NCBI RefSeq assembly: GCF_009737085.1
Contig: NZ_WOVL01000001.1
Span: 62,001-126,000 of the forward strand
Origin: Paenibacillus sp. NEAU-GSW1
Lineage (GTDB): Bacteria; Bacillota; Bacilli; Paenibacillales; Paenibacillaceae
Reading direction: 5' to 3'
Length of the DNA stretch: 64,000 nucleotides
Positions 1-8,961 of the stretch are shown piece by piece. The notes under the pieces are model-generated. The model made no database searches. It had not been told where the DNA came from and saw only the letters and a list, made by a program, of their open reading frames with translations. The position numbers were made by a program, and so were the translations under genes. Numbering within the stretch: the stretch's first letter is position 1; each line of letters starts with the position of its first letter.

Positions 1-2
1 TG

Positions 3-1343
3 TACAACGAGTTTAATCTGAACACTGTTGGTGGATTTTATGAACCGGATTTATTTTTGCAAATCATCAATTACCGCGAAGGCGTTATTGTGCAGGATCG
101 GAACATGAAACAGTTCGGTTTGAAATTTCCTTATCCGGAGGCTTCCAGCAATCTCAAAGATGGCTATAAAAAGGTCAAAGTCACTTTAGAAGGCGATCAG
201 TATATGTTTCTAATCTACCAGCGTCCTTTGTACTTGAATACGGATGGTTCGTTGGTTGGCCTTGCACAGGTCGGGGCTTTTGTCGGCAGCGAGGAACGGT
301 TTCTTGGCGGTCTCCGCTCGATCTTGTTCTTTTCCTCTTTGGCTGCATTATTAATTGCCTTTACCTTTGGATTGTTCCTTGCGCGGAAAGCGCTGCTTCC
401 CATCGAACGCGTAATCCGCTCTACGGAAAAAATTCAAAGCGGCTCCGATCTTAGCGTGCGCATTCCGATGGAAGGGCCGAAGGATGAGATCGGCAGGCTC
501 GTCTTTAATCTTAATATTATGCTATCGAGGCTTGAGACCGCTTATAACAGTTTGGATGAATCGTACCGGGCGCAACGGCGCTTCGTGTCGGACGCATCGC
601 ATGAGCTGCGCACGCCTTTGACGACAATTCGCGGCAACATGGAGCTGCTTGAGAAAATGTGGTCGAAATCGCTGGATCCGAAAGCGGCTGACGGCATCGT
701 GCTGGCGCTTGATTCGCAAGGCTGGGAGCTATCGCATGAGGCGATGCAGGACATTACCGCCGAGGCGAGACGCATGTCGACGCTCGTTAACGACTTGCTG
801 TCGCTCGCGAGGGCGGATGCCGGCTATACGATGGAGAAGGACGCGCTGCCTGTGCAGCCGCTGGTGGAAGAAGTGGCGCGTCGTGCGCAGCTTCTGCCGC
901 GCGCGGGAGAATGGCGGGTTGGCGATCTCAGTGCGCTGGAAGGCGCTTATGTCGTCGGCAATCATGATTATTTGCAGCAGCTGCTGTTTATTTTTATCGA
1001 GAACGCGTTCAAGTACACGGTGGAAGGCTATATCGAGCTGAGCGCAAAACGGACGGAAGACCAAATTGGGGTCGTTATCCGAGATACGGGGATCGGCATG
1101 AATCCGAAAGAAGTGCCGCATATATTCGATCGCTTCTATCGGGCCGATGAATCTCGCGGAAAAACGCTTGGAACCGGGCTTGGCCTTTCAATCGCCAAAT
1201 GGATCATTGATGAGCATCGCGGTTCTATCGAAGTGACCACACGCGAAGGGGAAGGATCGGTTTTTGTCGTGTGGCTGCCTATGCACTTTCCGGAAGCCGC
1301 CGGTTCGACTATAATGGAAGTAACGGACCGAGCGGAAGATTAG
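3..1343 (+). CDS. Sensor histidine kinase, HAMP type (5' truncated by window edge)
   Basis: The reading frame is open to the left edge, so the N-terminus lies outside; the TTG at 57 is only an internal codon. Visible order: end of an extracytoplasmic sensor region, one membrane segment ([18 protein letters not shown]), a HAMP linker, the HisKA dimerisation helix with the H-box SHELRTPL, then the HATPase domain with N-box IENAFKYT, G1 DTGIGM and G2 GTGLGLSI. It should autophosphorylate on the H-box His at the inner membrane face and pass phosphate to a response regulator, presumably encoded just upstream outside the window (inference). The C-terminus is complete and ends 34 bases before ispH. 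The signal sensed cannot be told from this sequence. Confidence 0.93.
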   Translation, partial: YNEFNLNTVGGFYEPDLFLQIINYREGVIVQDRNMKQFGLKFPYPEASSNLKDGYKKVKVTLEGDQYMFLIYQRPLYLNTDGSLVGLAQVGAFVGSEERFLGGLRSILFFSSLAALLIAFTFGLFLARKALLPIERVIRSTEKIQSGSDLSVRIPMEGPKDEIGRLVFNLNIMLSRLETAYNSLDESYRAQRRFVSDASHELRTPLTTIRGNMELLEKMWSKSLDPKAADGIVLALDSQGWELSHEAMQDITAEARRMSTLVNDLLSLARADAGYTMEKDALPVQPLVEEVARRAQLLPRAGEWRVGDLSALEGAYVVGNHDYLQQLLFIFIENAFKYTVEGYIELSAKRTEDQIGVVIRDTGIGMNPKEVPHIFDRFYRADESRGKTLGTGLGLSIAKWIIDEHRGSIEVTTREGEGSVFVVWLPMHFPEAAGSTIMEVTDRAED

Positions 1344-1377
1344 CAGCAGTACGGTCACTAGAAAGCAGGTGCAACGA

Positions 1378-2331
1378 ATGGAAATCGTTAAAATTTCGCC
1401 GCGCGGCTATTGCTATGGCGTTGTAGATGCAATGGTGCTCGCGTTGCAGACGGCTAAAAACTTGGATTTGCCGCGGCCGATTTATATTTTGGGCATGATT
1501 GTTCATAATTCGCATGTCACGGATGCGTTCGAGCGGGAAGGCGTCATTACGCTGGACGGCGAGAATCGCCTGGAAATATTGGAGCAGGTCGAGAAGGGCA
1601 CAGTTATATTTACCGCTCACGGCGTTTCGCCTGAAGTACGGCAGCGCGCCCGCGAGAAAGGTCTGACTGTCGTTGACGCGACTTGCCCGGATGTGACGAA
1701 AACGCATGATCTCATCCGAGAAAAAGTAGCCGAAGACTATCACATTATCTATATCGGCAAAAAAGGGCATCCGGAGCCGGAGGGCGCTATCGGCGTCGCG
1801 CCGGACCGCGTTCATCTTATTGAACGCGCCGAAGAAATCGATGCGTTGGAAGTGCCGGACGGCCGCATTATCATTACGAATCAGACGACAATGTCGCAAT
1901 GGGACATTCGCGTCATTATGGCGAAGCTGCTGGAGAAGTTCCCGAAAGCGGAAATTCATAATGAAATCTGCCTTGCAACGCAAGTAAGGCAGGAAGCGGT
2001 GGCGGAGCAGGCGGGCCAAGCACAGCTTTGCATCGTTGTCGGCGATCCGCGCAGCAACAACTCCAACCGGCTGGCGCAAGTGTCGGAGGAGATTGCCGGC
2101 GTTAAAGCTTACCGCGTATCGGACGTATCGGAGATCCAGCAGGAGTGGCTTGCGGGCGTTGACCGCGTAGCCGTAACCTCCGGGGCTTCGACGCCAACGC
2201 CGATCACAAAGGAAGTTGTCGCTTATTTGGAGCAGTATGACCACGCCGATCCGGCAACGTGGGAAATTAAGCGTACGGTCAATATGGCTAAGCTGTTGCC
2301 GAACATTAAAGAAAAATCGGCGGCTAAGTAA
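1378..2331 (+). CDS. ispH: 4-hydroxy-3-methylbut-2-enyl diphosphate reductase
   Basis: Last step of the methylerythritol phosphate route: reduces HMBPP to IPP and DMAPP using a [4Fe-4S] cluster. The protein (317 aa) carries the family landmarks: [19 protein letters not shown] with cluster Cys12, HGVSPEVR, the second Cys in [11 protein letters not shown], the third in [10 protein letters not shown], and the substrate-binding segments [10 protein letters not shown] and TSGASTPTP. An in-frame GTG lies nine bases upstream, but ATG at 1378 has AGGTG at the right distance and matches the usual N-terminus of Bacillus-type IspH. Monocistronic: the preceding kinase gene is probably a separate function, and a strong terminator follows. 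Confidence 0.97.
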   Translation: MEIVKISPRGYCYGVVDAMVLALQTAKNLDLPRPIYILGMIVHNSHVTDAFEREGVITLDGENRLEILEQVEKGTVIFTAHGVSPEVRQRAREKGLTVVDATCPDVTKTHDLIREKVAEDYHIIYIGKKGHPEPEGAIGVAPDRVHLIERAEEIDALEVPDGRIIITNQTTMSQWDIRVIMAKLLEKFPKAEIHNEICLATQVRQEAVAEQAGQAQLCIVVGDPRSNNSNRLAQVSEEIAGVKAYRVSDVSEIQQEWLAGVDRVAVTSGASTPTPITKEVVAYLEQYDHADPATWEIKRTVNMAKLLPNIKEKSAAK

Positions 2332-2335
2332 CGGG

Positions 2336-2383
2336 TAGAGCAACAAGGATGCTGGTTCAGCATTCCTGTTGCTCTTTTATTTT
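2336..2383 (+). terminator. Rho-independent terminator after ispH
   Basis: A stem pairs AGAGCAACAAGGATGCTG with CAGCATTCCTGTTGCTCT around a 3-nt loop and runs into TTTTATTTT. It ends the ispH transcript just before the repeat array. Confidence 0.85.
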
Positions 2384-2446
2384 GTGTCCGTCCCTGCCGT
2401 CCTCTATCATATACTGCATTCCATAGACTTCATAACTTACCTTACA

Positions 2447-3616
2447 GTCGCGACTAGTTGCTCGAAAGGAGCAGTTGTAAGCACGAAACTGGCTTTACAG
2501 TCGTTAAAGTAACGTTGGATCGTAAGTGTAAGGCCATATCTGTCCTTACAGAATGCGAGTCGCGACTAGTTGCTCGAAAGGAGCAGTTGTAAGCACGAAA
2601 CTGGCTTTACAGTCGCTAAAGTAACGTTGGATCGTAAGCGTAAGGCCATATCTGGCTTAACAGAATGCGAGTCGCGACTAATTGCTCGAAAGGAGCAGTT
2701 GTAAGCACGAAACTGGCTTTACAGTCGCTAAAGTAATGTTGGATTGTAAGTGTAAGGCCATATTTGTCCTTACAGAATGCGAGTCGCGACTAGTTGCTCG
2801 AAAGGAGCAGTTGTAAGCGCGAAACTGGCTTTACAGTCGCTAAAGTAATGTTGGATCGTAAGCGTAAGGCCATATCTGGCCTTACAGAATGCGAGTCGCG
2901 ACTAGTTGCTCGAAAGGAGCAGTTGTAAGCGCGAAACTGGCTTTACAGTCGCTAAAGTAACGTTGGATCGTAAGCGTAAGGCCATATCTGGCTTAACAGA
3001 ATGCGAGTCGCGACTAATTTCTCGAAAGGAGCAGTTGTAAGCACGAAACTGGCTTTACAGTCGCTAAAGTAACGTTGGATCGTAAGCGTAAGGCCATATC
3101 TGGCCTTACAGAATGCGAGTCGCGACTAGTTGCTCGAAAGGAGCAGTTGTAAGCGCGAAACTGGCTTTACAGTCGCTAAAGTAATGTTGGTTTGTAAGCG
3201 TAAGGCCATATCTGGCCTTACAGAATGCGAGTCGCGACTAGTTGCTCGAAAGGAGCAGTTGTAAGCACGAAACTGGCTTTACAGTCGTTAAAGTAACGTT
3301 GGATCGTAAGCGTAAGGCCATATCTGGCCTTACAGAATGCGAGTCGCGACTAATTGCTCGAAAGGAGCAGTTGTAAGCGCGAAACTGGCTTTACAGTCGC
3401 AAAAGTAACGTTGGATCGTAAGTGTAAGGCCATATCTGTCCTTACAGAATGCGAGTCGCGACTAATTGCTCGAAAGCAGCAGTTGTAAGCACGAAACTGG
3501 CTTTACAGTCGCAAAAGTAACGTTGGATCGTAAGCGTAAGGCCATATCTGTCCTTACAGAATGCGAGTCGCGACTAATTGCTCGAAAGGAGCAGTTGTAA
3601 GCACGAAACTGGCTTT
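2447..3616. repeat. 112-bp tandem repeat array, 10.45 copies
   Basis: Copies begin with GTCGCGACTA at 2447, 2559, 2671, 2783, 2895, 3007, 3119, 3231, 3343, 3455 and 3567; every interval is exactly 112 bp and the last copy stops after 50 bp. Copies differ only by scattered substitutions. Each unit holds the palindrome GTCGCGAC, a TGCTC-GAAAG-GAGCA hairpin and, in several copies, the 9-bp hairpin GTAAGGCCA-TATC-TGGCCTTAC; other copies carry TGTCCTTAC or TGGCTTAAC, which weaken that stem. 112 is not a multiple of three and no real ORF crosses it. It fills the whole gap between ispH and the DAHP synthase promoter. No function is known to me. Confidence 0.95.
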
Positions 3617-3656
3617 CCCCAACTGGGCATCGCAACAACTTATCGCAAAAAGATGC

Positions 3657-3686
3657 TTGACGATTTGCCTGCCCATCATGTATAGT
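3657..3686 (+). promoter_or_regulatory. Sigma-A promoter of the DAHP synthase gene
   Basis: TTGACG (3657-3662), 18-nt spacer, TATAGT (3681-3686). It begins 40 bases after the repeat array stops, giving a leader of roughly 80 nt rich in AAAAGC motifs. Confidence 0.65.
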
Positions 3687-3772
3687 AACTTTAGCGAGTA
3701 AAAGCATAAAAGCCACAAAGCATAAAAGCTTAAAAGCGTATAAGCGTTGAAGTGGAAAAGGAGAGATTCGAT

Positions 3773-4834
3773 ATGATCGTAATTACTAATCCAAGCATTA
3801 CTGAAGAGCGCATTCAGGAAATTGTTAACTATATCGAGAAATCCGGCGTACAGCCGCATGTGTCCAGAGGAACGGACCGCACAGTCATCGGCATTATCGG
3901 CAAAGCCGAGCCGACGTTAGCAGAGCATCTTCGCCAGATGAAAGGCGTAGAGAATGTTATTAAAATTTCGAAGTCCTACAAGCTGGCGAGTCGCGATTTC
4001 CATCCGGACGACACGGTTATCGATATTAAAGGCGTTAAAATCGGCGGCAGCAACCTAGTCATTATGGGCGGACCATGCGCCGTTGAAACGCCTGAGCAGA
4101 TCGACGAGATTGCCCGCCTGGTTAAAGCGGCCGGCGGCCAAGTGCTTCGCGGCGGCGCTTTTAAGCCGCGCACCGGGCCATACAGCTTCCAAGGCGTCGG
4201 TGTAGAAGGTTTGGTCATGATGGCGGAAGCGGGCAAGAAACACGGGCTGCTGACGATTACAGAAGTAATGACGCCGGAATATGTCGATGTGTGCGCCGAG
4301 TACGCCGATATCCTTCAGGTAGGCACGCGCAATATGCAAAATTTCGACTTGCTTCGCAAGCTTGGCACGATCCAAACGCCGGTATTGCTCAAACGCGGCT
4401 TTAGCTCAACTTACGACGAATTCCTAAACGCAGCCGAATATATTCTTGCCGGCGGTAACCCGAACGTTATGCTCTGCGAGCGGGGAATCCGAACATTCGA
4501 AACTTATACGCGCAACACGCTGGACTTGTCAGCTATTCCTGTTCTTCAGAGCTTGAGCCACCTGCCGGTTATCTCGGATCCGAGCCATGGAACCGGACGC
4601 CGCGAGCTTGTCGAGCCGATGTCGAAAGCTTCCGTTGCCGCAGGCGCAAACGGACTTATCGTTGAAATGCATACCGATCCGGACAATTCGATGACCGGAG
4701 ATGGCGTACAATCGCTGTTCCCGGACCAATTCGCCAATTTGTTAAAAGATTTAGAGAAGTTGGCTCCGCTCGTAGGCAAGCAATTTGATACGCCGAAAGC
4801 GCCGGCGGATGCTTTTCTGGAGTGGAAAGTATAG
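3773..4834 (+). CDS. aroF: 3-deoxy-7-phosphoheptulonate synthase, type I-beta with N-terminal ferredoxin-like domain
   Basis: Condenses phosphoenolpyruvate and erythrose-4-phosphate, the first step of the shikimate pathway. The 353-aa protein has an N-terminal ~70-residue ferredoxin-like (ACT-like) regulatory domain (MIVITNPSITEERIQEIV) and then the TIM-barrel catalytic domain with GGPCAVET, RGGAFKPRTGPYSFQG, QVGTRNMQNFDLL, LLKRGFSST and DPSHGTGRR. This arrangement is that of Thermotoga-type enzymes, where the N-domain binds aromatic amino acids; feedback control is therefore likely but inferred. ATG at 3773 was chosen over an upstream GTG (3752) because AAGGAG sits 9 bases before it. Single gene with its own promoter and terminator. 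The symbol follows common usage for this subfamily; aroA/aroG are also used. Confidence 0.95.
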   Translation: MIVITNPSITEERIQEIVNYIEKSGVQPHVSRGTDRTVIGIIGKAEPTLAEHLRQMKGVENVIKISKSYKLASRDFHPDDTVIDIKGVKIGGSNLVIMGGPCAVETPEQIDEIARLVKAAGGQVLRGGAFKPRTGPYSFQGVGVEGLVMMAEAGKKHGLLTITEVMTPEYVDVCAEYADILQVGTRNMQNFDLLRKLGTIQTPVLLKRGFSSTYDEFLNAAEYILAGGNPNVMLCERGIRTFETYTRNTLDLSAIPVLQSLSHLPVISDPSHGTGRRELVEPMSKASVAAGANGLIVEMHTDPDNSMTGDGVQSLFPDQFANLLKDLEKLAPLVGKQFDTPKAPADAFLEWKV

Positions 4835-4853
4835 TCGATCAAATGATCTAATA

Positions 4854-4896
4854 GAGCCTCAGTTCCTTGAATGTCAAGGGATCTGAGGCTTTTTTG
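4854..4896 (+). terminator. Terminator after DAHP synthase
   Basis: Stem AGCCTCAG...CTGAGGCT with inner TTCCTTGA/TCAAGGGA pairing around ATG, followed by TTTTTT. Confidence 0.85.
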
Positions 4897-4934
4897 AACT
4901 TAAAAAGGTGCAATTGTGAACAAATGTTTAAACC

Positions 4935-4951
4935 TGTAAGTATAGCTTACA
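4935..4951 (+). promoter_or_regulatory. GlnR/TnrA operator upstream of glnA
   Basis: TGTAAGTATAGCTTACA fits the established Bacillus GlnR/TnrA consensus TGTNAN7TNACA at every fixed position. It lies about 70 bases upstream of the expected transcription start of glnA, so nitrogen-responsive control of glnA is predicted; no glnR gene is adjacent. Confidence 0.8.
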
Positions 4952-4979
4952 TCTGAATAAAAAATACCTGACATAGCTA

Positions 4980-5008
4980 TTGACGCTATTAATACGGAGT
5001 TTTATAAT
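4980..5008 (+). promoter_or_regulatory. Sigma-A promoter of glnA
   Basis: TTGACG (4980-4985), 17-nt spacer, TATAAT (5003-5008); the glnA RBS and ATG follow after about 80 nt. Confidence 0.75.
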
Positions 5009-5087
5009 TACCTCATAGTTTGGAACGAAAATTGAACAATTATTGTTCAACACTAAGCAAATGTTCGGAAATGGAGGAAATTTTAAG

Positions 5088-6512
5088 ATGTCAGTTCAAA
5101 AAGTTTTGGACCAAATCAAAGAAAACAACATTCAGTTCGTAGATTTCCGTTTCGTGAGCCTTTCCGGCCACGCGCACCACATCACTCTTCCTTCGACAGA
5201 AGTCGACAGCGACACTTTCGTTAACGGTGTAGCATTCGACGGTTCGTCGATCCCTGGTTTCCGCGGTATCGAAGAGTCCGACATGGTGATGATGCCTGAT
5301 ACGGAATCCGTATTCATCGATCCTTTTACTGATCATCCTACGCTGAACATTATGTGTAACATTCATACACCAGACGGCCAACGCTATGAGCGCGACCCGC
5401 GCAGCATCGCTCAAAAAGCCGAAGAATATTTGCAAACAACAGGTATTGGTACAGACGCATACTTCGCGCCTGAATCCGAATTCTTCATTTTCGACGAAGT
5501 TCGCTACGAAAGCACAATGAACTCCTCTTCTTTCTTCGTAGACTCCGAAGAAGCAGGCTGGAACACGAACCGCAAAGAAGAAGGCGGCAACCTGGGCTTT
5601 AAAGTACCTGTAAAAGGCGGCTACGTTCCAGTAGCTCCAGTTGATCAACAACAAGACATCCGTTCCGAAATGGTTCGTCTGATGCAAGAAGTTGGCCTTC
5701 GCGTTGAACGTCATCACCATGAAGTAGCAACTGCAGGTCAAGCGGAAATCAACTTCCGTTTCAGCACGCTGACTAAAACGGCTGACAACCTGATGCTCTA
5801 CAAATATATTGTTCACAACACAGCTCGCCAATACGGAAAAGTTGCAACATTCATGCCTAAACCGCTGTTCGGTGACAATGGTTCCGGTATGCACGTTCAC
5901 TCCTCCATCTTCAACGGCGACACTCCTTTGTTCTATGAAAAAGGCGCTTACGGCAACCTGAGCCCGCTCGCTATGCACTACATCGGCGGTATCTTGCACC
6001 ATGCTCCAGCGTTGATCGCTTTGACTAACCCAAGCACGAACTCGTTCAAACGTCTTGTGCCTGGTTACGAAGCGCCGGTTAACCTGGTATTCTCGAAAGG
6101 CAACCGTTCCGCAGCAGTTCGTATTCCAATCGCTTCGGTAACACCTAAAGGCTGCCGTATCGAGTTCCGTACTCCGGACTCCACTGCTAACCCTTACTTG
6201 GCATTCGCAGCTATGCTGCTTGCTGGTCTGGACGGCGTTAAACGCAAACTGGATCCAGTTGCTCTTGGCTACGGTCCATTCGACAAAAACATTTACGAAC
6301 TGCCAGAAGAAGAGAAGAAAGAAATCCGCAGCGTTCCAGGTACACTGGACGAAGCGCTTGACGCTCTGGAAGCTGACTACGAGTTCTTGACTGAAGGCGG
6401 CGTCTTCACGAAAGAATTCATCGAAAACTACGTTGCATTCAAACGCAGCGAAGCTAAAGCAGTTTCGATCCGCATTCATCCACACGAGTACAGCCTGTAC
6501 TTCGGCTGCTAA
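5088..6512 (+). CDS. glnA: Glutamine synthetase type I (GSI-beta-like)
   Basis: ATP-dependent formation of glutamine from glutamate and ammonia. The 474-aa protein has the catalytic landmarks GVAFDGSSIPGF, APESEFFIFDEVR, HHHEVATAGQAE, KPLFGDNGSGMHVHSS and NRSAAVRIP. It contains the extra segment between the ESEFF and VKGGYVPVAPVD motifs and the stretch DKNIYELPEEE, whose Tyr aligns with the adenylylated Tyr of enterobacterial GlnA; both mark the beta subtype, whereas the B. subtilis GSI-alpha enzyme is about 30 residues shorter. ATG at 5088 is preceded by GGAGG. Codon use is strongly biased, as in a highly expressed gene. Regulated by the GlnR box upstream; no glnR or adenylyltransferase gene adjoins. 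Confidence 0.96.
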   Translation: MSVQKVLDQIKENNIQFVDFRFVSLSGHAHHITLPSTEVDSDTFVNGVAFDGSSIPGFRGIEESDMVMMPDTESVFIDPFTDHPTLNIMCNIHTPDGQRYERDPRSIAQKAEEYLQTTGIGTDAYFAPESEFFIFDEVRYESTMNSSSFFVDSEEAGWNTNRKEEGGNLGFKVPVKGGYVPVAPVDQQQDIRSEMVRLMQEVGLRVERHHHEVATAGQAEINFRFSTLTKTADNLMLYKYIVHNTARQYGKVATFMPKPLFGDNGSGMHVHSSIFNGDTPLFYEKGAYGNLSPLAMHYIGGILHHAPALIALTNPSTNSFKRLVPGYEAPVNLVFSKGNRSAAVRIPIASVTPKGCRIEFRTPDSTANPYLAFAAMLLAGLDGVKRKLDPVALGYGPFDKNIYELPEEEKKEIRSVPGTLDEALDALEADYEFLTEGGVFTKEFIENYVAFKRSEAKAVSIRIHPHEYSLYFGC

Positions 6513-6522
6513 TCGCTTTAAA

Positions 6523-6551
6523 GAGAGCCCCTTTGGGGGCTCTTTTTTTGT
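6523..6551 (+). terminator. Terminator after glnA
   Basis: Compact GAGAGCCCC-TTT-GGGGGCTCT hairpin followed by TTTTTTT. Confidence 0.9.
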
Positions 6552-6635
6552 GCTTCCTATTAGAGAATCCGAATATTCCAGTGCGATTTAATATAAAGTG
6601 TTCGACTTTTTGTTGATAAAAAAGTGTAAATGGAC

Positions 6636-6675
6636 TTGATGGTTACGCGTAAAATTGATATCATTAGCGATATCA
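6636..6675 (+). promoter_or_regulatory. Candidate serC promoter overlapped by an inverted repeat
   Basis: TTGATG (6636-6641), 17-nt spacer, TATCAT (6659-6664). A perfect inverted repeat TGATATC-ATTAGC-GATATCA (6656-6675) covers the -10 hexamer, which is a typical place for a repressor. The binding protein is unknown. Confidence 0.5.
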
Positions 6676-6709
6676 TGTTAAGCAAAATGAAAAAAGGTGG
6701 GTAACGGAG

Positions 6710-7798
6710 ATGAAACGAGCATTTAACTTCAATGCAGGACCGGCCGCTTTGCCGCTCGAAGTACTGCAGCAAGCGCAAGAGCAGTTTGTTGAGTATGGTG
6801 GCGCGGGCATGTCCATTATGGAAATGTCGCACCGTAGCGCCCTTTATGAGAACGTTAATAATGAGACGCAGGCGCTGATGCGTGAATTGTTCGGAATTCC
6901 CGACAATTATAAAGTTCTTTTCCTGCAAGGCGGAGCTAGTCAACAATTTGCAATGATCCCGATGAACTTCCTCCGCGAAGGTCGTCCTGGCGCTTATGTC
7001 ATGACAGGCAACTGGGCTGACAAAGCGATCAAAGAAGCGAAACTTATCGGTGAAACTGTAGTTGCAGCTTCGACAGAAAATGATAATTTTATGCGCATGC
7101 CGAGCCAAAATGAAATCGTTGTGCCGGACAACGCTGCTTATCTTCACCTGACTTCGAACGAAACGATCGGCGGAACGCAATTTGCCGAGTATCCGACAAT
7201 TGGCGGCAGCGTGCCGGTCATTGCCGATATGTCGAGCGACATTTTGGCCCGACCAGTTGATGTTAGCCAATTCGGCATGATTTATGCCGGCGCACAAAAA
7301 AATCTTGGACCATCCGGTGTTACTGTCGTCATTATTCGTGACGATCTGGTGGCTGAAAGCCCGAAATCGATTCCTGCTATTTTCCGTTATGATACACATG
7401 CGAAAAACAGTTCGCTTTACAATACGCCGCCATCCTTCTCGGTTTACATGGTTAACCTTGTGCTGAAATGGATCCAAGCTAAAGGCGGGGTTGCTCATAT
7501 GGAGCAATTCAACCGTGACAAAACGAAGCTGATCTATGATCAAATCGATCAAAGCGGCGGCTTCTATATCGGCTGCGCACAGCCTGGAAGCCGTTCGACA
7601 ATGAACATTACGTTCCGCATTCACAGTGAAGAGCTGGAAAAGCAATTCATTAAAGAGTCGGAGCAGCAAGGCTTTGTCGGCTTGAAAGGACATCGTGACG
7701 TAGGCGGCCTTCGCGCATCGACTTACAACGCAGTTCCTCTTGAAAGCTGTAAAGCTCTCGCTGAATTTATGGCTGACTTCCAAAAACGGAACGGCTAA
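6710..7798 (+). CDS. serC: Phosphoserine aminotransferase
   Basis: PLP enzyme converting 3-phosphohydroxypyruvate and glutamate to phosphoserine (serine biosynthesis; also used in pyridoxine synthesis in some bacteria). The 362-aa protein starts MKRAFNFNAGPAALP, typical of the family, has the PLP Lys197 in AGAQKNLGPSG, the substrate motif HRDVGGLRASTYNAV near the C-terminus, and normal length. ATG at 6710 follows GGAG closely. Own promoter with an overlapping palindrome, own terminator; serA and serB are not in the window. Confidence 0.96.
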   Translation: MKRAFNFNAGPAALPLEVLQQAQEQFVEYGGAGMSIMEMSHRSALYENVNNETQALMRELFGIPDNYKVLFLQGGASQQFAMIPMNFLREGRPGAYVMTGNWADKAIKEAKLIGETVVAASTENDNFMRMPSQNEIVVPDNAAYLHLTSNETIGGTQFAEYPTIGGSVPVIADMSSDILARPVDVSQFGMIYAGAQKNLGPSGVTVVIIRDDLVAESPKSIPAIFRYDTHAKNSSLYNTPPSFSVYMVNLVLKWIQAKGGVAHMEQFNRDKTKLIYDQIDQSGGFYIGCAQPGSRSTMNITFRIHSEELEKQFIKESEQQGFVGLKGHRDVGGLRASTYNAVPLESCKALAEFMADFQKRNG

Positions 7799-7813
7799 TC
7801 TATTGTTCTTACC

Positions 7814-7850
7814 AAAAACCGCTCGGTCCAATGAGGACCGAGCGGTTTTT
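7814..7850. terminator. Bidirectional terminator after serC
   Basis: AAAAACCGCTCGGTC pairs with GACCGAGCGGTTTTT around a short loop, with A- and T-tracts on both sides, so it can stop transcription from either direction (serC and the convergent response regulator). Confidence 0.85.
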
Positions 7851-7945
7851 GATGTTGTTTTTTGCTGGTGGCAGGGCAGGTATGCGAGGGTGAGCGGAGC
7901 GTTTCGAATTCAGAGCTAATTATGTCGACAAGACACGGAGGGAAT

Positions 7946-8060
7946 GGTTGAGCTGGATGAGCGGTAGCGTCCGGCCTTTGTTTTCGGATTTCAACTGCGA
8001 TAATAGTAAATCAAGAAATCCGAAAACAACAGCGGCTGGAAGTCCAACCTTTCTTGTAGT
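7946..8060. repeat. 115-bp dispersed hairpin element, copy A
   Basis: From GGTTGAGCTGGA to CAACCTTTCTTGTAGT. Inner arms TTGTTTTCGGATTTC and GAAATCCGAAAACAA (15 bp, perfect) and outer arms GGTTG/CAACC make a long stem-loop. A second copy of identical length in the same orientation lies at 52862-52976. It sits in the 239-bp gap between serC and the convergent response regulator gene, where no ORF is convincing. Confidence 0.8.
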
Positions 8061-8089
8061 GTCGGAAAAGCGACATGTATATGCCTGAT

Positions 8090-8806
8090 CTACGCATACG
8101 ACGAAGCATCAACGCTCGGTCCGAGCAGCTTATACCCAACATTGCGGACGGTCATAATATACTCGGGCATACGGGCGTTCTTCTCGATTTTATCGCGCAG
8201 ATGGCTAATGTGAACATCAACGATGCGAGTATCGCCAAGAAAATGATAATCCCAAACGCCGTGAAGCAGCTGCTGCCGGCTGAGTACTTTCCCTTTGTGC
8301 TTGCAGAGGAATACAAGCAGCTCGAATTCTTTTGGCGTCAACTCAATGTCCTTGCCGTCCACCATCACTTCACGCTGCTCAGGGCGGACGGTCAGACGTC
8401 CGATGTCGAACCCGGTCGTTTCGGTTTGACCAGGAAGCGACTGTAGGCGGCGGAAGATCGCTTGGATGCGCGAGATAAGTTCCTGCGGGCTAAATGGTTT
8501 CGTCATATAGTCGTCAGCGCCGTTGTCGAGTCCGGCTATTTTATCGGTTACGTCCTGAAGTGCGGTCAACATGACAATTGGAACGGCATTGTTCAATTTG
8601 CGAAGCTCGCGGCATACTTGCAGACCGTCCATCTTCGGAAGCATCAGATCAAGGACAATCAAATCAGGACGAAAAGGCTTGAGCATATCAAACACCGCTT
8701 CGCCGTCTCCTACGCAACGAACTTCATAGCCGGCTAGCTTCAAGTTGAATTCGATGAGCATGGAGATGGAGGGCTCGTCATCGACGACTAATATTTTTTT
8801 CTTCAT
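8090..8806 (-). CDS. Response regulator, OmpR/PhoB family
   Basis: 238 aa: receiver domain (residues 1-120) with acidic pocket DDE, phosphoacceptor Asp53 in VLDLMLPKMDG and the conserved Lys in TKPFSPQEL, then a winged-helix output domain (about 130-232) with VMVDGKDIELTPKEFELL and RIVDVHISHLRDKIE. It should bind DNA upon phosphorylation. No kinase gene is adjacent, so it is an orphan here; resemblance to PhoP/WalR is general for the family and is not proof of identity. Start ATG at 8806 has AGGAG upstream. It converges on serC. Confidence 0.93.
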   Translation of the reverse strand: MKKKILVVDDEPSISMLIEFNLKLAGYEVRCVGDGEAVFDMLKPFRPDLIVLDLMLPKMDGLQVCRELRKLNNAVPIVMLTALQDVTDKIAGLDNGADDYMTKPFSPQELISRIQAIFRRLQSLPGQTETTGFDIGRLTVRPEQREVMVDGKDIELTPKEFELLVFLCKHKGKVLSRQQLLHGVWDYHFLGDTRIVDVHISHLRDKIEKNARMPEYIMTVRNVGYKLLGPSVDASSYA

Positions 8807-8961
8807 CGCGCAATTCTCCTTTAAATCCTAGTGATGCTCTAATTATGCAGCGCGACATTCAAGCTGGTATTAACATGAAGTTAACGATGTGTAAAAATTG
8901 TGTCTCCATGCGTTAATATTTGTTTTCATGTATAATAGGCTAGATGAGAGGTGGGAATACA

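Noticed and set aside
2447..3616. CRISPR-like array
   Set aside because: The units are contiguous 112-bp repeats without unique spacers and no cas gene is present.
3462..3716. 84-codon minus-strand ORF in the end of the repeat array
   Set aside because: It arises from repeat sequence, has no RBS and runs into the promoter of the DAHP synthase gene.
5091..6485. 464-codon ORF antisense to glnA
   Set aside because: Composition follows the biased codons of glnA in the opposite frame; no RBS and no recognisable domain.
6560..7831. 423-codon ORF antisense to serC
   Set aside because: Shadow of serC; crosses two terminators and has no family resemblance.
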